DNA of 46,149 nucleotides from JAXGPF01 sp964650945 (GCA_964650945.1 CAZYXU010000014.1:1-46149), one strand, 5' to 3'; positions 24,991 to 33,843 are shown, counted from the stretch's first letter. The notes: generated by a model not told the origin, from the sequence alone. Program-made: numbers and translations.

Positions 24991-26396
24991 CAATACCGGT
25001 AATGATCGGGCTTGTAAGGACCGGAACAGGGCACGCCCAGGTAGTCCGCCTGACGCCGCGACAACCGGTCCAATTGCACGCCAATCTTGCCAAGGTGCAA
25101 GGCCGCCACCTTTTCATCCAGGCGCTTGGGCAGCACATGCACGCCCACCGGGTAGTTTGCATGGCGCGTGAACAATTCCAACTGCGCCAGCACCTGGTTG
25201 GTGAAACTGTTGGACATGACGAAACTGGGATGCCCGGTGGCACAGCCCAGGTTCACCAGCCGTCCTTCGGCGAGCAGGATGATGCTCTTGCCGCCGGGGA
25301 AGATTATCCGGTCAACCTGCGGCTTGATGTTTTCCCAGCGGTAGCGGCGCAGCTTTTCGACTTCAATCTCGGCGTCGAAATGGCCGATGTTGCAGACGAT
25401 TGCCATATGTTTCATCCGGCGCATGTGTTTTTCCGTAATCACGTCGCAGCAGCCGGTGGCCGTGATAAAAATATCGCCGATGGCGCAGGCGTCCTGCATC
25501 CGCATGATTTCATAGCCTTCCATCGCGGCCTGCAGCGCGCAGATCGGGTCCACTTCCGTGACGATCACCCGCGCGCCCTGGCCGCGCAGCGACTGGCAGC
25601 AGCCCTTGCCGACATCGCCATAGCCGGCGACGACCGCCACCTTGCCGGCGAGCATGACATCGGTGGCGCGCATGATGCCGTCCACCAGCGAATGGCGGCA
25701 GCCGTAGAGGTTGTCGAACTTGGATTTGGTGACGGAATCGTTGACATTAAAGGCCGGGAACAGGAGTTCGCCTTTTTGATGCATGCGGTACAGGCGGTGC
25801 ACGCCCGTGGTGGTTTCCTCGGAAACGCCGCGGATTTCCGGCAGGATGCGGTGGAAGCGCCGCGGATCGCGCTTTAATGAAATCCGCAATTGCGCCAGCA
25901 GGGCGGCTTCATCGGCGGAACCGGGCCGCCGGCGCAAAACTTCCGGATGCTCTTCCGCCTGGTGCCCCAGATGGATGAACAGGGTCGCGTCGCCGCCGTC
26001 GTCCAGCAGCATGTTCGGCCCTTGCCCCCGGCCCCAGTCCAGGGTGCGATCGATGAAATCCCAGTATTCCCGCAGGTTTTCCCCTTTAAACGCAAACACC
26101 GGCGTGCCGGCGCGCGCAACCGCGGCGGCGGCGTGGTCCTGGGTCGAGAACACATTGCAACTGGCCCAGCGCACACGGGCGCCCAGGGCTTGCAAGGTTT
26201 CGATCAGCACCGCGGTCTGAATCGTCATGTGCAGGGACCCGGTAATGCGGGCGCCTTGCAGCGGCCGGGCGCGGCCGAACTCGCCGCGCAAGGCCATCAG
26301 CCCGGGCATTTCCACTTCCGCGCAGGCAATTTCACGCCGGCCCCACCCCGCCAGGCCGATATCCGCCACCACATATTTCGCCGTAGTTTTTTTCAT
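24990..26396 (-). CDS. ahcY: Adenosylhomocysteinase
   Basis: A 468-residue NAD-dependent S-adenosylhomocysteine hydrolase, splitting SAH into homocysteine and adenosine and so relieving inhibition of methyltransferases. It shows the substrate-domain motifs ARPLQGARITGSLHMTIQTA and NVFSTQDHAAAA, the catalytic FNVNDSVTKSKFDN segment, and the NAD site VVAGYGDVGKGCC. The C-terminus (SGPYKPDHYRY) closes the dimer's NAD pocket, as usual. It follows metK after 5 bases, so SAM synthesis and SAH removal are made together. ATG 26396 is preferred over an upstream TTG that would overlap the metK stop. Confidence 0.97.
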   Translation of the reverse strand: MKKTTAKYVVADIGLAGWGRREIACAEVEMPGLMALRGEFGRARPLQGARITGSLHMTIQTAVLIETLQALGARVRWASCNVFSTQDHAAAAVARAGTPVFAFKGENLREYWDFIDRTLDWGRGQGPNMLLDDGGDATLFIHLGHQAEEHPEVLRRRPGSADEAALLAQLRISLKRDPRRFHRILPEIRGVSEETTTGVHRLYRMHQKGELLFPAFNVNDSVTKSKFDNLYGCRHSLVDGIMRATDVMLAGKVAVVAGYGDVGKGCCQSLRGQGARVIVTEVDPICALQAAMEGYEIMRMQDACAIGDIFITATGCCDVITEKHMRRMKHMAIVCNIGHFDAEIEVEKLRRYRWENIKPQVDRIIFPGGKSIILLAEGRLVNLGCATGHPSFVMSNSFTNQVLAQLELFTRHANYPVGVHVLPKRLDEKVAALHLGKIGVQLDRLSRRQADYLGVPCSGPYKPDHYRY

Positions 26397-26401
26397 AAAA
26401 T

Positions 26402-27571
26402 TCAAATCGCATTCTTTAAAGCCGCCGTCTTGTCGGTCTTTTCCCAGGTAAAGATATCCAGGTCGCGTTTGCGTCCGAAATGTCCGTAGGCGGCCGTATG
26501 CTTGTAGATCGGCCGCAATAATTTCAAATCAGCGATGATTTCCGCGGGTTTCAGGCGGAAGACCTTGCGCACCGCCCGAGCCAGGCGGTCCTCCGGAACC
26601 GTGCCGGTGCCGAACGTTTCCACCAGCAGCGACACCGGCTCCGGATAACCGATCGCGTAAGCCAACTGCACTTCGCAACGCCGCGCCAGCCCGGCCGCCA
26701 CCACGTTCTTGGCGATGTAGCGCGCCTGGTAGGCGGCGCTGCGATCCACCTTGGACGGGTCCTTGCCGGAAAAAGCTCCGCCGCCATGCCGCCCCATGCC
26801 GCCGTAAGTGTCGGCAATGATCTTGCGGCCGGTCAAGCCGGTGTCGCCATGCGGACCGCCCACCACAAACCGCCCGGTGGGATTGATCAGGAAAGCCGTC
26901 TTGGGAGTCAGCAGGCGCGCCGGCAATTCCTTGCGGATAATCCCGTCGATCATCGCCTCCTTGATCTGGCGATGGGAGACGCTTTCATCGTGCTGCGTGG
27001 AAATCACCACGGTGTCAATGCGCGCCGGCCGGCCGTTTTCATAGGCCACGGTCACCTGCGACTTGCCGTCCGGACGCAGGAAAGGGATGCTCTGGTTGCG
27101 GCGCGCGCGCGCCAGGGCCCGCGTCAGGCGATGGGCGGCCATGATCGGCAGCGGCATCAACTCCGGGGTTTCATCGCAGGCGTAGCCGAACATCATACCC
27201 TGGTCGCCCGCGCCCTGCTCCTTGAACAAACCCACGCCGGCGGTGACGCCCTGGGAGATATCCGGCGACTGGCGGTCCAGGGCGACCAGCACGGCGCAGG
27301 CGTCGGCGTCAAACCCCATGGCCGCATCCGTGTAACCGATGGCGCGGATGGCGGCGCGGGTCACATCCGCCACGTTGACGACCGCCTTGGTGGTGATCTG
27401 TCCGGCCACGACGGCCATACCGGTGGCCACCAGGGTTTCACAGGCCACCCGGCTCAGCTTGTCCTGCGCCAGGCAGGCGTCCAGAACGGCGTCGGAAATG
27501 GCGTCGGCGACCTTGTCCGGGTGCCCCTCGGTAATGGATTCGGAAGTGAAAACATAAGCGCCGTTGCTCAT
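26402..27571 (-). CDS. metK: S-adenosylmethionine synthase
   Basis: A 389-residue methionine adenosyltransferase, making SAM from ATP and methionine. SESITEGHPDKVADAISDAV is the ATP/methionine motif, GAGDQGMMFGYACDET is the flexible-loop signature, and GGGAFSGKDPSKVDRSAAY is the P-loop-like glycine-rich motif. Length and order of domains are normal. AGGAG is 6 bases before the ATG at 27571. It is the first gene of a metK-ahcY-lptG unit, with its own candidate promoter in the 172-base gap after ptsI. I see no SAM riboswitch in that leader. Confidence 0.97.
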   Translation of the reverse strand: MSNGAYVFTSESITEGHPDKVADAISDAVLDACLAQDKLSRVACETLVATGMAVVAGQITTKAVVNVADVTRAAIRAIGYTDAAMGFDADACAVLVALDRQSPDISQGVTAGVGLFKEQGAGDQGMMFGYACDETPELMPLPIMAAHRLTRALARARRNQSIPFLRPDGKSQVTVAYENGRPARIDTVVISTQHDESVSHRQIKEAMIDGIIRKELPARLLTPKTAFLINPTGRFVVGGPHGDTGLTGRKIIADTYGGMGRHGGGAFSGKDPSKVDRSAAYQARYIAKNVVAAGLARRCEVQLAYAIGYPEPVSLLVETFGTGTVPEDRLARAVRKVFRLKPAEIIADLKLLRPIYKHTAAYGHFGRKRDLDIFTWEKTDKTAALKNAI

Positions 27572-27599
27572 AACTGCTCCTCTCTTGTTTGATCGTCCG

Positions 27600-27620
27600 G
27601 TCCGGCCGCGGGCGCCGGAC
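27600..27620 (-). other. Stem-loop in the metK leader
   Basis: GTCCGGC, seven bases, then GCCGGAC form a 7-bp GC-rich stem 28 bases before the metK start codon. There is no following T-run, so it is not a classical terminator. It does not match a SAM or SAH riboswitch consensus that I can recognise. It may simply shape the leader. Confidence 0.3.
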
Positions 27621-27702
27621 AAGCTTGCATGGCCAGCCGGAAGAACGCACGCCAACTGGTTGAATTCGGCGGCAGACCGCCAAAAAATGAAAAACTAAAG
27701 TT

Positions 27703-27730
27703 AACATAATCCGGCGGAATGCGCAATCAA
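27703..27730 (-). promoter_or_regulatory. Candidate sigma-70 promoter of metK
   Basis: On the minus strand TTGATT (27730-27725), a 16-base spacer and TATGTT (27708-27703) give a plausible sigma-70 promoter in the gap after ptsI, about 130 bases before metK. Both boxes match consensus at 4 of 6. Confidence 0.4.
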
Positions 27731-27743
27731 AGTTTTCGCCGGA

Positions 27744-29534
27744 TCACTGCGCCAGTTCCAGGATTTCCGGCGCAACCTTGCGCGTCAGCGCCAGCGACAG
27801 ATCGTGCACATCCTCGGCCGAATGCGAAACCAGGGCCTGCTCGGCAATCAGCCGGGCTTCGGTGAAACTGACGCTGCACAAGGCATCCTTCACCCGCAAA
27901 TAAGCGGCCGGGCTGACGCTCAACTCGTCCACGCCCAACCCCAGCAGCAGCGGCGTCAGCAACGGGTCGCTGGCCATGCCGCCGCAAACGCCGGTCCAGA
28001 TCCCGAACCGATGGCCGACGTCGATGGTATACTTGATCAGGCGCAGGATGGCCGGATGGGTGGGCTCGTAGAGATAGGCCACGCGCTCATTGCCGCGGTC
28101 GATCGCCAGGGTATACTGGATCAGGTCGTTGGTGCCCAGGCTGAAAAACTGCACATAGGGCGCCAGCATGTCGGCCACGATCGCGGCGGACGGCACTTCG
28201 ATCATGGCGCCGACCTCGATATGCGGATTGAAGGGGTGGCCGCGCTCCAGCAATTCCTTCTTCGCCTGGTCGAGAATGACGTTCGCCCGCACGATTTCAT
28301 CAATGGTGCTGATCATCGGATACATGATGCGCACATTGCCGCAAATGCTGGCCCGTAAAATGGCCCGCAATTGCGTGCGAAACATATCCGGCTGGGCCAG
28401 ACAGAAACGGATGGCGCGCCACCCCATGAAGGGGTTGGACTCATCCCAAGCCTCGCCCAGGTTGGGCAGCAGCTTGTCGCCGCCCAGGTCGAGGGTCCGG
28501 ATGATCATGGGCGCCGGAGCGATGCGCTGGGCGACGCTGCGGTAGGCCTCGAACTGCTCCTCTTCCGAGGGGACTTCCGGGCGCGACATGTAAAAATATT
28601 CCGTGCGGAACAAGCCGATGCCCTCGGCGCCGCAGTTGATCACCGCCTCCACATCCTGCGGCACCTCGATATTGGCGGCCAGGGCGATGCGGTAGCCATC
28701 GCGCGTTTGCGCGGGCCGGCCCTTGAGCTTCTCCAAGCCGGATTCGATGCCCCGCCGCGTCTCATCATCGCGCCGGGCCTGGGCGCAGCGCTCGGCGGAG
28801 GGCCGCAGCACCACCAGTCCCTTGGCGCCGTCAATCATGATGGGATCGCCGTTTTGCACTTCGCGGCTGAGCGTATGCAATCCCAGGACGGCCGGGATGC
28901 CCAACTTGGCGGCCAGAATGGCGGCATGGGCCGTGGAACTGCCCAGATCGAGCGCCAGTCCGATCACGCGGCTTTTGTCGAGCGAAACGATTTCCGACGG
29001 CGCCAGGTCGTTGGCCACCACAACGGTGTCCCCGGCGTGGATGTCGGCCAGCGAGGAGGGGCGGCCGACCAGGTTGTGAAGAATCCGCCGGGTGACATCC
29101 TGCACATCCGCCACCCGTTCGCGCACGTATTCGTCCTTGACCTTGGCCAGCGCCTGCATGAAGCCGTGGGCCACATCCTGCAAAACCACCTCGACATTGC
29201 GCCGTCGGCTTTCGACGCCGGTAATGATGTTTTCGACGAACGGGCGGTCATCCAGGATCAGCAGGTGGGCGTCAAAAATACTCGCCACCGCCGGATCGCA
29301 GTCCTTCTGAAATTCGCGCAACTGGCGGCGCGTGGCGATCAGGGCGGACTCAAAGCGGGCGATTTCACGGGGGATTTCCGCCGGCGCGACTTCCCGCTCC
29401 ACCACGCTGTCGTCGTGCGCCTGCTTGAGAAACACCCGCCCCAGGGCCAGGCCCGCGGCCACGCCGATTCCGCGAAAAAGCTTTTCCTCGCCCGGCGGCA
29501 CGACGGTCGGCAAATTATCGGAGGCGGTAGCCAT
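27744..29534 (-). CDS. ptsI: PTS enzyme I (phosphoenolpyruvate-protein phosphotransferase)
   Basis: A 596-residue cytoplasmic EI that moves phosphate from PEP to HPr. The phospho-histidine motif GSSTAHAAILAAKLGIP carries His203. The PEP-binding barrel has EGIGLFRTEYFYMSR, FSLGTNDLIQYTLAIDRGNE and the catalytic GVCGGMASD cysteine. It has a 17-residue N-terminal extension before the usual start (FRGIGVAAGLALGRVF). The gene follows the HPr gene after 5 bases in a hpf-hprK-ptsH-ptsI run. No EIIA, B or C component is present in the window, so it may feed a regulatory phosphorelay; EII genes elsewhere are possible. Confidence 0.96.
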   Translation of the reverse strand: MATASDNLPTVVPPGEEKLFRGIGVAAGLALGRVFLKQAHDDSVVEREVAPAEIPREIARFESALIATRRQLREFQKDCDPAVASIFDAHLLILDDRPFVENIITGVESRRRNVEVVLQDVAHGFMQALAKVKDEYVRERVADVQDVTRRILHNLVGRPSSLADIHAGDTVVVANDLAPSEIVSLDKSRVIGLALDLGSSTAHAAILAAKLGIPAVLGLHTLSREVQNGDPIMIDGAKGLVVLRPSAERCAQARRDDETRRGIESGLEKLKGRPAQTRDGYRIALAANIEVPQDVEAVINCGAEGIGLFRTEYFYMSRPEVPSEEEQFEAYRSVAQRIAPAPMIIRTLDLGGDKLLPNLGEAWDESNPFMGWRAIRFCLAQPDMFRTQLRAILRASICGNVRIMYPMISTIDEIVRANVILDQAKKELLERGHPFNPHIEVGAMIEVPSAAIVADMLAPYVQFFSLGTNDLIQYTLAIDRGNERVAYLYEPTHPAILRLIKYTIDVGHRFGIWTGVCGGMASDPLLTPLLLGLGVDELSVSPAAYLRVKDALCSVSFTEARLIAEQALVSHSAEDVHDLSLALTRKVAPEILELAQ

Positions 29535-29539
29535 GCGGA

Positions 29540-29851
29540 TTATTCTTCATAAAATTTTTGTTCAAACAAGGCTTGGATCGCATCCAGCGCCTGCTCGGCG
29601 TCGCGCCCCTCGGCCATGATCGTAAGCTTGACGCCAAAGCCGGCCTCCAGGGTCATCAGACCCATGATGCTCTTGCCGGAAACCTTGTTGTCGCCCTTGG
29701 CCACGGTGATGTCGGACTGGAAGCGGGACGCGGTTTTCACCAGCATGGCCGCCGGCCGGGCATGGATGCCGTACTGGTTGCGGATTTCAACCTCGCGCAC
29801 CAACAGATTGGACCAGGCCGCCGCGGCGCCCTTCGCGTTATGACTCGCCAT
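29540..29851 (-). CDS. ptsH: PTS phosphocarrier protein HPr
   Basis: A 103-residue HPr. His30 in GIHARPAAML is the EI-dependent phosphorylation site and Ser61 in VSGKSIMGLMTL is the HprK site; they lie 31 residues apart exactly as His15 and Ser46 do in Bacillus HPr. An extra 15 residues (MASHNAKGAAAAWSN) precede the usual start. ATG 29851 has AAGGGGAG about 7 bases upstream and overlaps the 3' end of hprK by 14 bases, so the two are translationally linked. Both sites being intact means that it can link PTS flux with kinase-type catabolite control. Confidence 0.96.
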   Translation of the reverse strand: MASHNAKGAAAAWSNLLVREVEIRNQYGIHARPAAMLVKTASRFQSDITVAKGDNKVSGKSIMGLMTLEAGFGVKLTIMAEGRDAEQALDAIQALFEQKFYEE

Positions 29852-30785
29852 GTGCAACTCCCCTTGTCATCACCGCCATCAATTTATCGTCAAGTTCCTT
29901 GGCGGCATCGTGTCCGAGGCGCTTCAACTTTTCGTTTAAAGCGGCCACTTCGATCACGTTGGCCAACTCCCGGCCCGCGGCGACGGGCACGATCAAATGC
30001 GGGATAGGCACGCCCATGATATCGCGCACGCGTGTCGCCACCCTTTCGTCGCCTTGTTCGAATTCCTCGAATTTAAGCAAAGTCGCGATCAGGTCCAACT
30101 GTTTGTGGTCGCGCACCGCGGCCACGCCGAACAGGCTGGGAACATGAATGATGCCCAGCCCGCGGATTTCGAGATGATAACGGGTGACGCCCGTGGCGGC
30201 GCCGATGACCGTGCGGTCGTCGGTGCGCCGCAGCATGGTCACGTCATCCGCCACCAGGCTGTGTCCGCGCGCCACCAGCGCCAGGGCGGCCTCGCTCTTG
30301 CCGATGCCCGGCCGCCCTTCCAGCAGGACGCCGATACCCATGATGTCCACCATCGTGCCCTGCAAGTTGACGCGGGGCGCCGTGAGGTTTTCCATCAACA
30401 TCGTCGCGTGATTAATGAAAGCGCCGGTGATCAGCGGCGTGCGCAGCACCGGCACGTGAAATTCTTCCGCCAGCTGGGCGATTTCCGGCCAGATTTTGCG
30501 GTGGCGGCAGATCACCAGGCAGGGAATCCTGCTGGCAAACAAGCGCCGCAGCGCCGCCCGGCGACCGGGTTCGTCCATTGCCATCAGGTAATCGTTTTCG
30601 GCCAGCCCCAGAACCTGGATGCGGCGGTGGGCGAAATGCCGGAGGAATCCGGCCAGCGCCAGGCCGGGACGGTGGATGGCCGGCTCATGGATCACCCGGC
30701 CGACCCCGGCGGCGCCATGCGCCACTTCCAGCGACAGTTTCGCGCGCGCCGCCTCCAAAAAATCCCTGACAGTCACCGCCGTCAT
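29838..30785 (-). CDS. hprK: HPr kinase/phosphorylase
   Basis: A 315-residue bifunctional enzyme that phosphorylates and dephosphorylates the regulatory serine of HPr. The P-loop is EGRPGIGKSE (about 156-165), followed by RGHSLVADDVT with the paired aspartates and the C-terminal signature EIRGLGIIHVPSLFGV. The position just before GTMVDIMGIGV, where most family members have His-Gly, is Gln-Gly here (Gln142). It overlaps ptsH by 14 bases and lies 45 bases after hpf. The target is the Ser61 of the neighbouring HPr. Confidence 0.95.
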   Translation of the reverse strand: MTAVTVRDFLEAARAKLSLEVAHGAAGVGRVIHEPAIHRPGLALAGFLRHFAHRRIQVLGLAENDYLMAMDEPGRRAALRRLFASRIPCLVICRHRKIWPEIAQLAEEFHVPVLRTPLITGAFINHATMLMENLTAPRVNLQGTMVDIMGIGVLLEGRPGIGKSEAALALVARGHSLVADDVTMLRRTDDRTVIGAATGVTRYHLEIRGLGIIHVPSLFGVAAVRDHKQLDLIATLLKFEEFEQGDERVATRVRDIMGVPIPHLIVPVAAGRELANVIEVAALNEKLKRLGHDAAKELDDKLMAVMTRGVAHGES

Positions 30786-30830
30786 TCCACCCTCGCTCCC
30801 ATGCTCGCCGCATCCCGCGCCCCGCCCGTT

Positions 30831-31178
30831 TCAGCCGGCCGCCGGCGGTTTTTCGCGATCCACCAGGCGTTCACGGTGGGTGGGGATTTTATGATCCACC
30901 ACCTTGTCCCGCGCGCGCCGGAGTTGACGGGCGATTTTCTCCGCCACGGCGTCAACGGACTTGTACATATCGTCGGTTTCCGCCTTGGCTTCGGCGCGCA
31001 GATACTGCTTGCCCTGCACGACCACTTCGGCCATGTGCCGGAATTTTTCCACCCCCAAAATGACGTGCGCATGTTCCACGGCAGGATATTCAGACAACAA
31101 CGGCATCAGCCGCCCCTGCACATATTCGCGGATGGCATCCGTGACTTCGATGTGGCGGCTGGTGATTTGGATGATCAT
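30831..31178 (-). CDS. hpf: Ribosome hibernation promoting factor, short form
   Basis: A 115-residue short HPF/YfiA-type protein that binds the 30S decoding channel in slow growth. It begins MIIQITSRHIEVTDAIREYV, the conserved start, and continues with HAHVILGVEKF and AEVVVQGKQYLRAEAKAETD, then YKSVDAVAEKIARQLRRARD. It lacks the C-terminal dimerisation domain of long HPFs. AAGGAGAG lies 7 bases before ATG 31178. Its place between lptB and the hprK/ptsH/ptsI genes mirrors the E. coli lptB-rpoN-hpf-ptsN cluster, but without rpoN. Confidence 0.92.
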   Translation of the reverse strand: MIIQITSRHIEVTDAIREYVQGRLMPLLSEYPAVEHAHVILGVEKFRHMAEVVVQGKQYLRAEAKAETDDMYKSVDAVAEKIARQLRRARDKVVDHKIPTHRERLVDREKPPAAG

Positions 31179-31222
31179 GCTTTTGCTCTCCTTCGGTTTG
31201 ACGCAGCGGCCGCAGAGACCGC

Positions 31223-31966
31223 CTACATGCTGAATCGCGGGCCCAAATACAGCTCGCGGCTGAGTTGATCTTCGATTAAAAAGGCGCTGGAGCCTTCCCG
31301 CAGCACCTTGCCTTCGCAAATCAAATAAGCGCGATCCACGATCGTCAGGGTTTCGCGCACATTATGGTCGGTAATCAAAATACCCAGGCCTTTCCGTTTC
31401 AAGTCCCGGATGATTTCCTGGACGTCGTAAACGGCCAGCGGGTCCACGCCGCTGAACGGCTCGTCCAGCAGGATGGCCGCGGGCTTGGTGACCAGCGCCC
31501 GGGTAATTTCCAGGCGGCGCCGTTCGCCGCCGCTGAGGGTGTAGGCATACTGGTTGGCCAGGTGGCTGATATCCAGTTCGCGCAGCAACGCATCCAGCCG
31601 CTCCCGCCGCTCCGCGCGCGTGAGCGGCAGCATTTCCAGGATGGCCATGACGTTTTCCGCCACTGTCAGCTTGCGGAAAACCGACGGCTCCTGGGAAAGA
31701 TAACCCAATCCCAGCCGCGCCCGCTGGTGCATCGGCAGGCGGGTGACATCCTGTGCATTGAAGACCACCCGGCCCTGGTGCGGGGCAATCAACCCGACAA
31801 TCATGTAGAAGGTGGTGGTTTTGCCGGCGCCGTTGGGGCCCAGCAAGCCGACCACCTCGCCGCGCCGGACATTGATGCCGACGCCGTCCACCACGCGCCG
31901 GCCGTGGTAAATTTTAACGAGGTCTTCCGTGAAGATCAAAGGTTGTTCAGCCGTCATTAATTCCAT
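31223..31966 (-). CDS. lptB: LPS export ABC transporter ATPase LptB
   Basis: The 247-residue cytoplasmic ATPase that powers LPS extraction by LptFG. Walker A GPNGAGKT (43-50), the Q-loop LGYLSQEPSVFRKLTVAENV (diagnostic for LptB), signature TLSGGERRRLEI, Walker B ILLDEPFSGVDP and the H-loop TDHNVRETL are all present. ATG 31966 is chosen; it lies 16 bases after the lptA stop, but ATG 31957 is also possible. It is in one minus-strand run kdsA-lptC-lptA-lptB-hpf. Confidence 0.96.
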   Translation of the reverse strand: MELMTAEQPLIFTEDLVKIYHGRRVVDGVGINVRRGEVVGLLGPNGAGKTTTFYMIVGLIAPHQGRVVFNAQDVTRLPMHQRARLGLGYLSQEPSVFRKLTVAENVMAILEMLPLTRAERRERLDALLRELDISHLANQYAYTLSGGERRRLEITRALVTKPAAILLDEPFSGVDPLAVYDVQEIIRDLKRKGLGILITDHNVRETLTIVDRAYLICEGKVLREGSSAFLIEDQLSRELYLGPRFSM

Positions 31967-31982
31967 ACCCCATCGGTCAAAA

Positions 31983-32486
31983 TCATTCGCGGGCGGCAAT
32001 CCCGGTCAACGCCTCCCGCTCGGAATGCAATACCAGGCGGGCATTCGGTTCGCACAAAATCCGGCTGGAATCGCGCCAAAAGGTAATGGTTTCCCCGGTC
32101 AGCATGTCGCGTCCGCGGCGCACCAGCGGATTGACGGATAAAACCACCTTGCCCTCCGCCACATCGTAATCCGCCCGGCCGCCGCTGGCCGCCAATTCCT
32201 CCTGGACAATCTGGACGCGGCCCTCCGCATAAAGCTTCTGGACTTCGTTCTTTTCGGAAAAAACCACCGTCAGCCGGTCGGACTTGATCTGCAACTGCGG
32301 GTCCACGACCAGCACATCGCCGTCAAAAACAGCCTTGCGCGACTTTTGATCGAAATTCAAACTGCGCGAAGTGATTACGGTGCCGGCGTCATTGGACGCG
32401 GCGGCGGGCGCGGGGTTCGCCGCGCTGAGCGCCGTTCCGGCCGCCAGCAGCATCAAAGCCGGCAGAATGAGAGGTTTTGCATTCAT
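31983..32486 (-). CDS. lptA: Periplasmic LPS-bridge protein LptA
   Basis: A 167-residue OstA-like protein. MNAKPLILPALMLLAAGTAL followed by SAANPAPAAA is a signal peptide; the mature part has the LptA jelly-roll strands ITSRSLNFDQKSRKAVFDGD, VLVVDPQLQIKSDRLTVVF, KLYAEGRVQIVQEE, RADYDVAEGKVVLS. It forms the periplasmic bridge that carries LPS to the outer membrane. Its ATG overlaps the lptC stop by one base (TAATG), so the two are coupled. Confidence 0.9.
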   Translation of the reverse strand: MNAKPLILPALMLLAAGTALSAANPAPAAASNDAGTVITSRSLNFDQKSRKAVFDGDVLVVDPQLQIKSDRLTVVFSEKNEVQKLYAEGRVQIVQEELAASGGRADYDVAEGKVVLSVNPLVRRGRDMLTGETITFWRDSSRILCEPNARLVLHSEREALTGIAARE

Positions 32487-32911
32487 TATTTTGGCATCTT
32501 TTTCAATATGACCTTGGCATTGTTGCTGATGGCGAAGCAGCCGTCTGCCGACCGCCAGCTGAAACCATCCCCGGAAAGCACCACCTCGGCGCGCGCGATT
32601 GTCACCGATGAACTCGAGGAAGCCGCGCGCTGGACGCGGTCAAACAGGCACTCCGGCGCCGTGATCTCGGTCACCGCCCGGCCTTCCTCGTAAAACACCA
32701 TCCGCAAATTCTTGATCCGAATCAGCGCATCGGTCTGCGCCTGCGCCTCATCCCCGGCCACCTCCATTTTCAGGCGCCCCTGCTGGTCATATTCCGGATA
32801 GCGGAAGCCCTTCAACACCGGCAAATTCGCGTCCGCCGCGACCAGGCTGCCGGCCAGCGCGCCGCACAGCGCCAGCCAGCCCCACCCCCTGCCATGCATG
32901 CCGCAACCCAT
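32486..32911 (-). CDS. lptC: LptC-like LPS export protein
   Basis: A 141-residue protein placed exactly where LptC occurs before lptA. The N-terminus (GRGWGWLALCGALAGSLVAA) is a signal peptide or anchor. The rest (FRYPEYDQQGRLKMEVAGDE, ALIRIKNLRMVFYEEGRAVT, EVVLSGDGFSW) has the LptC/OstA-type strand pattern. ATG 32911 has AAGGGG about 7 bases upstream; an earlier TTG at 32956 would overlap kdsA but is less convincing. The family fit is weaker than for LptA, so the name rests partly on position. Confidence 0.75.
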   Translation of the reverse strand: MGCGMHGRGWGWLALCGALAGSLVAADANLPVLKGFRYPEYDQQGRLKMEVAGDEAQAQTDALIRIKNLRMVFYEEGRAVTEITAPECLFDRVQRAASSSSSVTIARAEVVLSGDGFSWRSADGCFAISNNAKVILKKMPK

Positions 32912-32952
32912 GGAAACCCCTTCACGCCGCGCCCAGCGCAGGCAATCGAAAA

Positions 32953-33780
32953 TCAACGGTTCTTTCCGCGGGCAATTGTATCAATGCGGCGCAAATTAAG
33001 CCAGCACGATTTCAAGGATGCCAACGACATCACCGTGGCCGCATCCGACAGCGCCCGCGCGGGGTCGGGATGCGTTTCAATAAAGACGGCGTCGCAACCC
33101 ACCGCCACCGCCCCGCGCGCCAACGGCGCCGCCCAGCGCGCGTCACCGCCGCTTTGCGTTCCCGCCTTGCCCGGCAACTGCACGCTATGGGTGGCGTCAA
33201 ACACCACCGGATAACCAAACTCGCGCATAATCAGCAGGCTGCGCATGTCGGCCACCAGGTTGTTGTAGCCGAAAGATGCGCCGCGTTCCGTCAGCAGGAT
33301 GCGCCGGTTGCCGGTGCTTTCCAGCTTGGCGATCACCGCCGCCATATCCCACGGCGCCATGAACTGGCCTTTCTTGATGTTCACCGGCAGGCCCGCTTCG
33401 CCCAGGGCCAGGATCAGGTCGGTCTGCCGGCATAAAAACGCGGGGCATTGCAGCACATCCGCCACGCGCGCCGCCAGCGGCACCTCGGTTTCGCTGTGGA
33501 CATCCGTCAGCACCGGCAGGCCGTAACGCTCCTTGACTTCAAGCAAAATCTCCAGGCCGCGGACCAGGCCCGGGCCGCGGAAAGAGGCGTGCGACGAACG
33601 GTTGGCCTTGTCGTAGGAGGCCTTGAAGACCAGCGGGATTTTTTCCGCCGCCGCCAGGCGCGCCAGCCGCCCGGCCAGTTGCAAACAATGCTTGCGGCTC
33701 TCGATGACGCAGGGGCCGGCAAACAAAACCAGCGGATGCGCCGGCCCCACGCTGATACCGCCGATTTTTACCGTTCGCAT
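32953..33780 (-). CDS. kdsA: 3-deoxy-8-phosphooctulonate synthase (KDO8P synthase)
   Basis: A 275-residue enzyme joining PEP and arabinose 5-phosphate to KDO 8-phosphate for LPS. FKASYDKANRSSHASFRGPG is the hallmark motif; LTDVHSETE and LCRQTDLI follow. The residue after FAGP is Cys24, where E. coli has Asn, so this is the metal-dependent class. The remaining metal ligands (His in DATHSVQLPG, plus later Glu and Asp) are present. It lies 63 bases after kdsB and just before lptC. Confidence 0.96.
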   Translation of the reverse strand: MRTVKIGGISVGPAHPLVLFAGPCVIESRKHCLQLAGRLARLAAAEKIPLVFKASYDKANRSSHASFRGPGLVRGLEILLEVKERYGLPVLTDVHSETEVPLAARVADVLQCPAFLCRQTDLILALGEAGLPVNIKKGQFMAPWDMAAVIAKLESTGNRRILLTERGASFGYNNLVADMRSLLIMREFGYPVVFDATHSVQLPGKAGTQSGGDARWAAPLARGAVAVGCDAVFIETHPDPARALSDAATVMSLASLKSCWLNLRRIDTIARGKNR

Positions 33781-33843
33781 TTCACACTCCGGTTAAATTT
33801 GAATGACCATCACAACCATTGCGCGTACCGGCCGCCCCCGCCG

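Noticed and set aside
27572..27743. SAM or SAH riboswitch before metK
   Set aside because: The leader holds a GC-rich hairpin, but I found none of the conserved core sequences of the SAM or SAH riboswitch classes.
31179..31222. rpoN remnant between lptB and hpf
   Set aside because: The gap is only 44 bases and holds just the hpf ribosome binding site; no coding remnant is visible.
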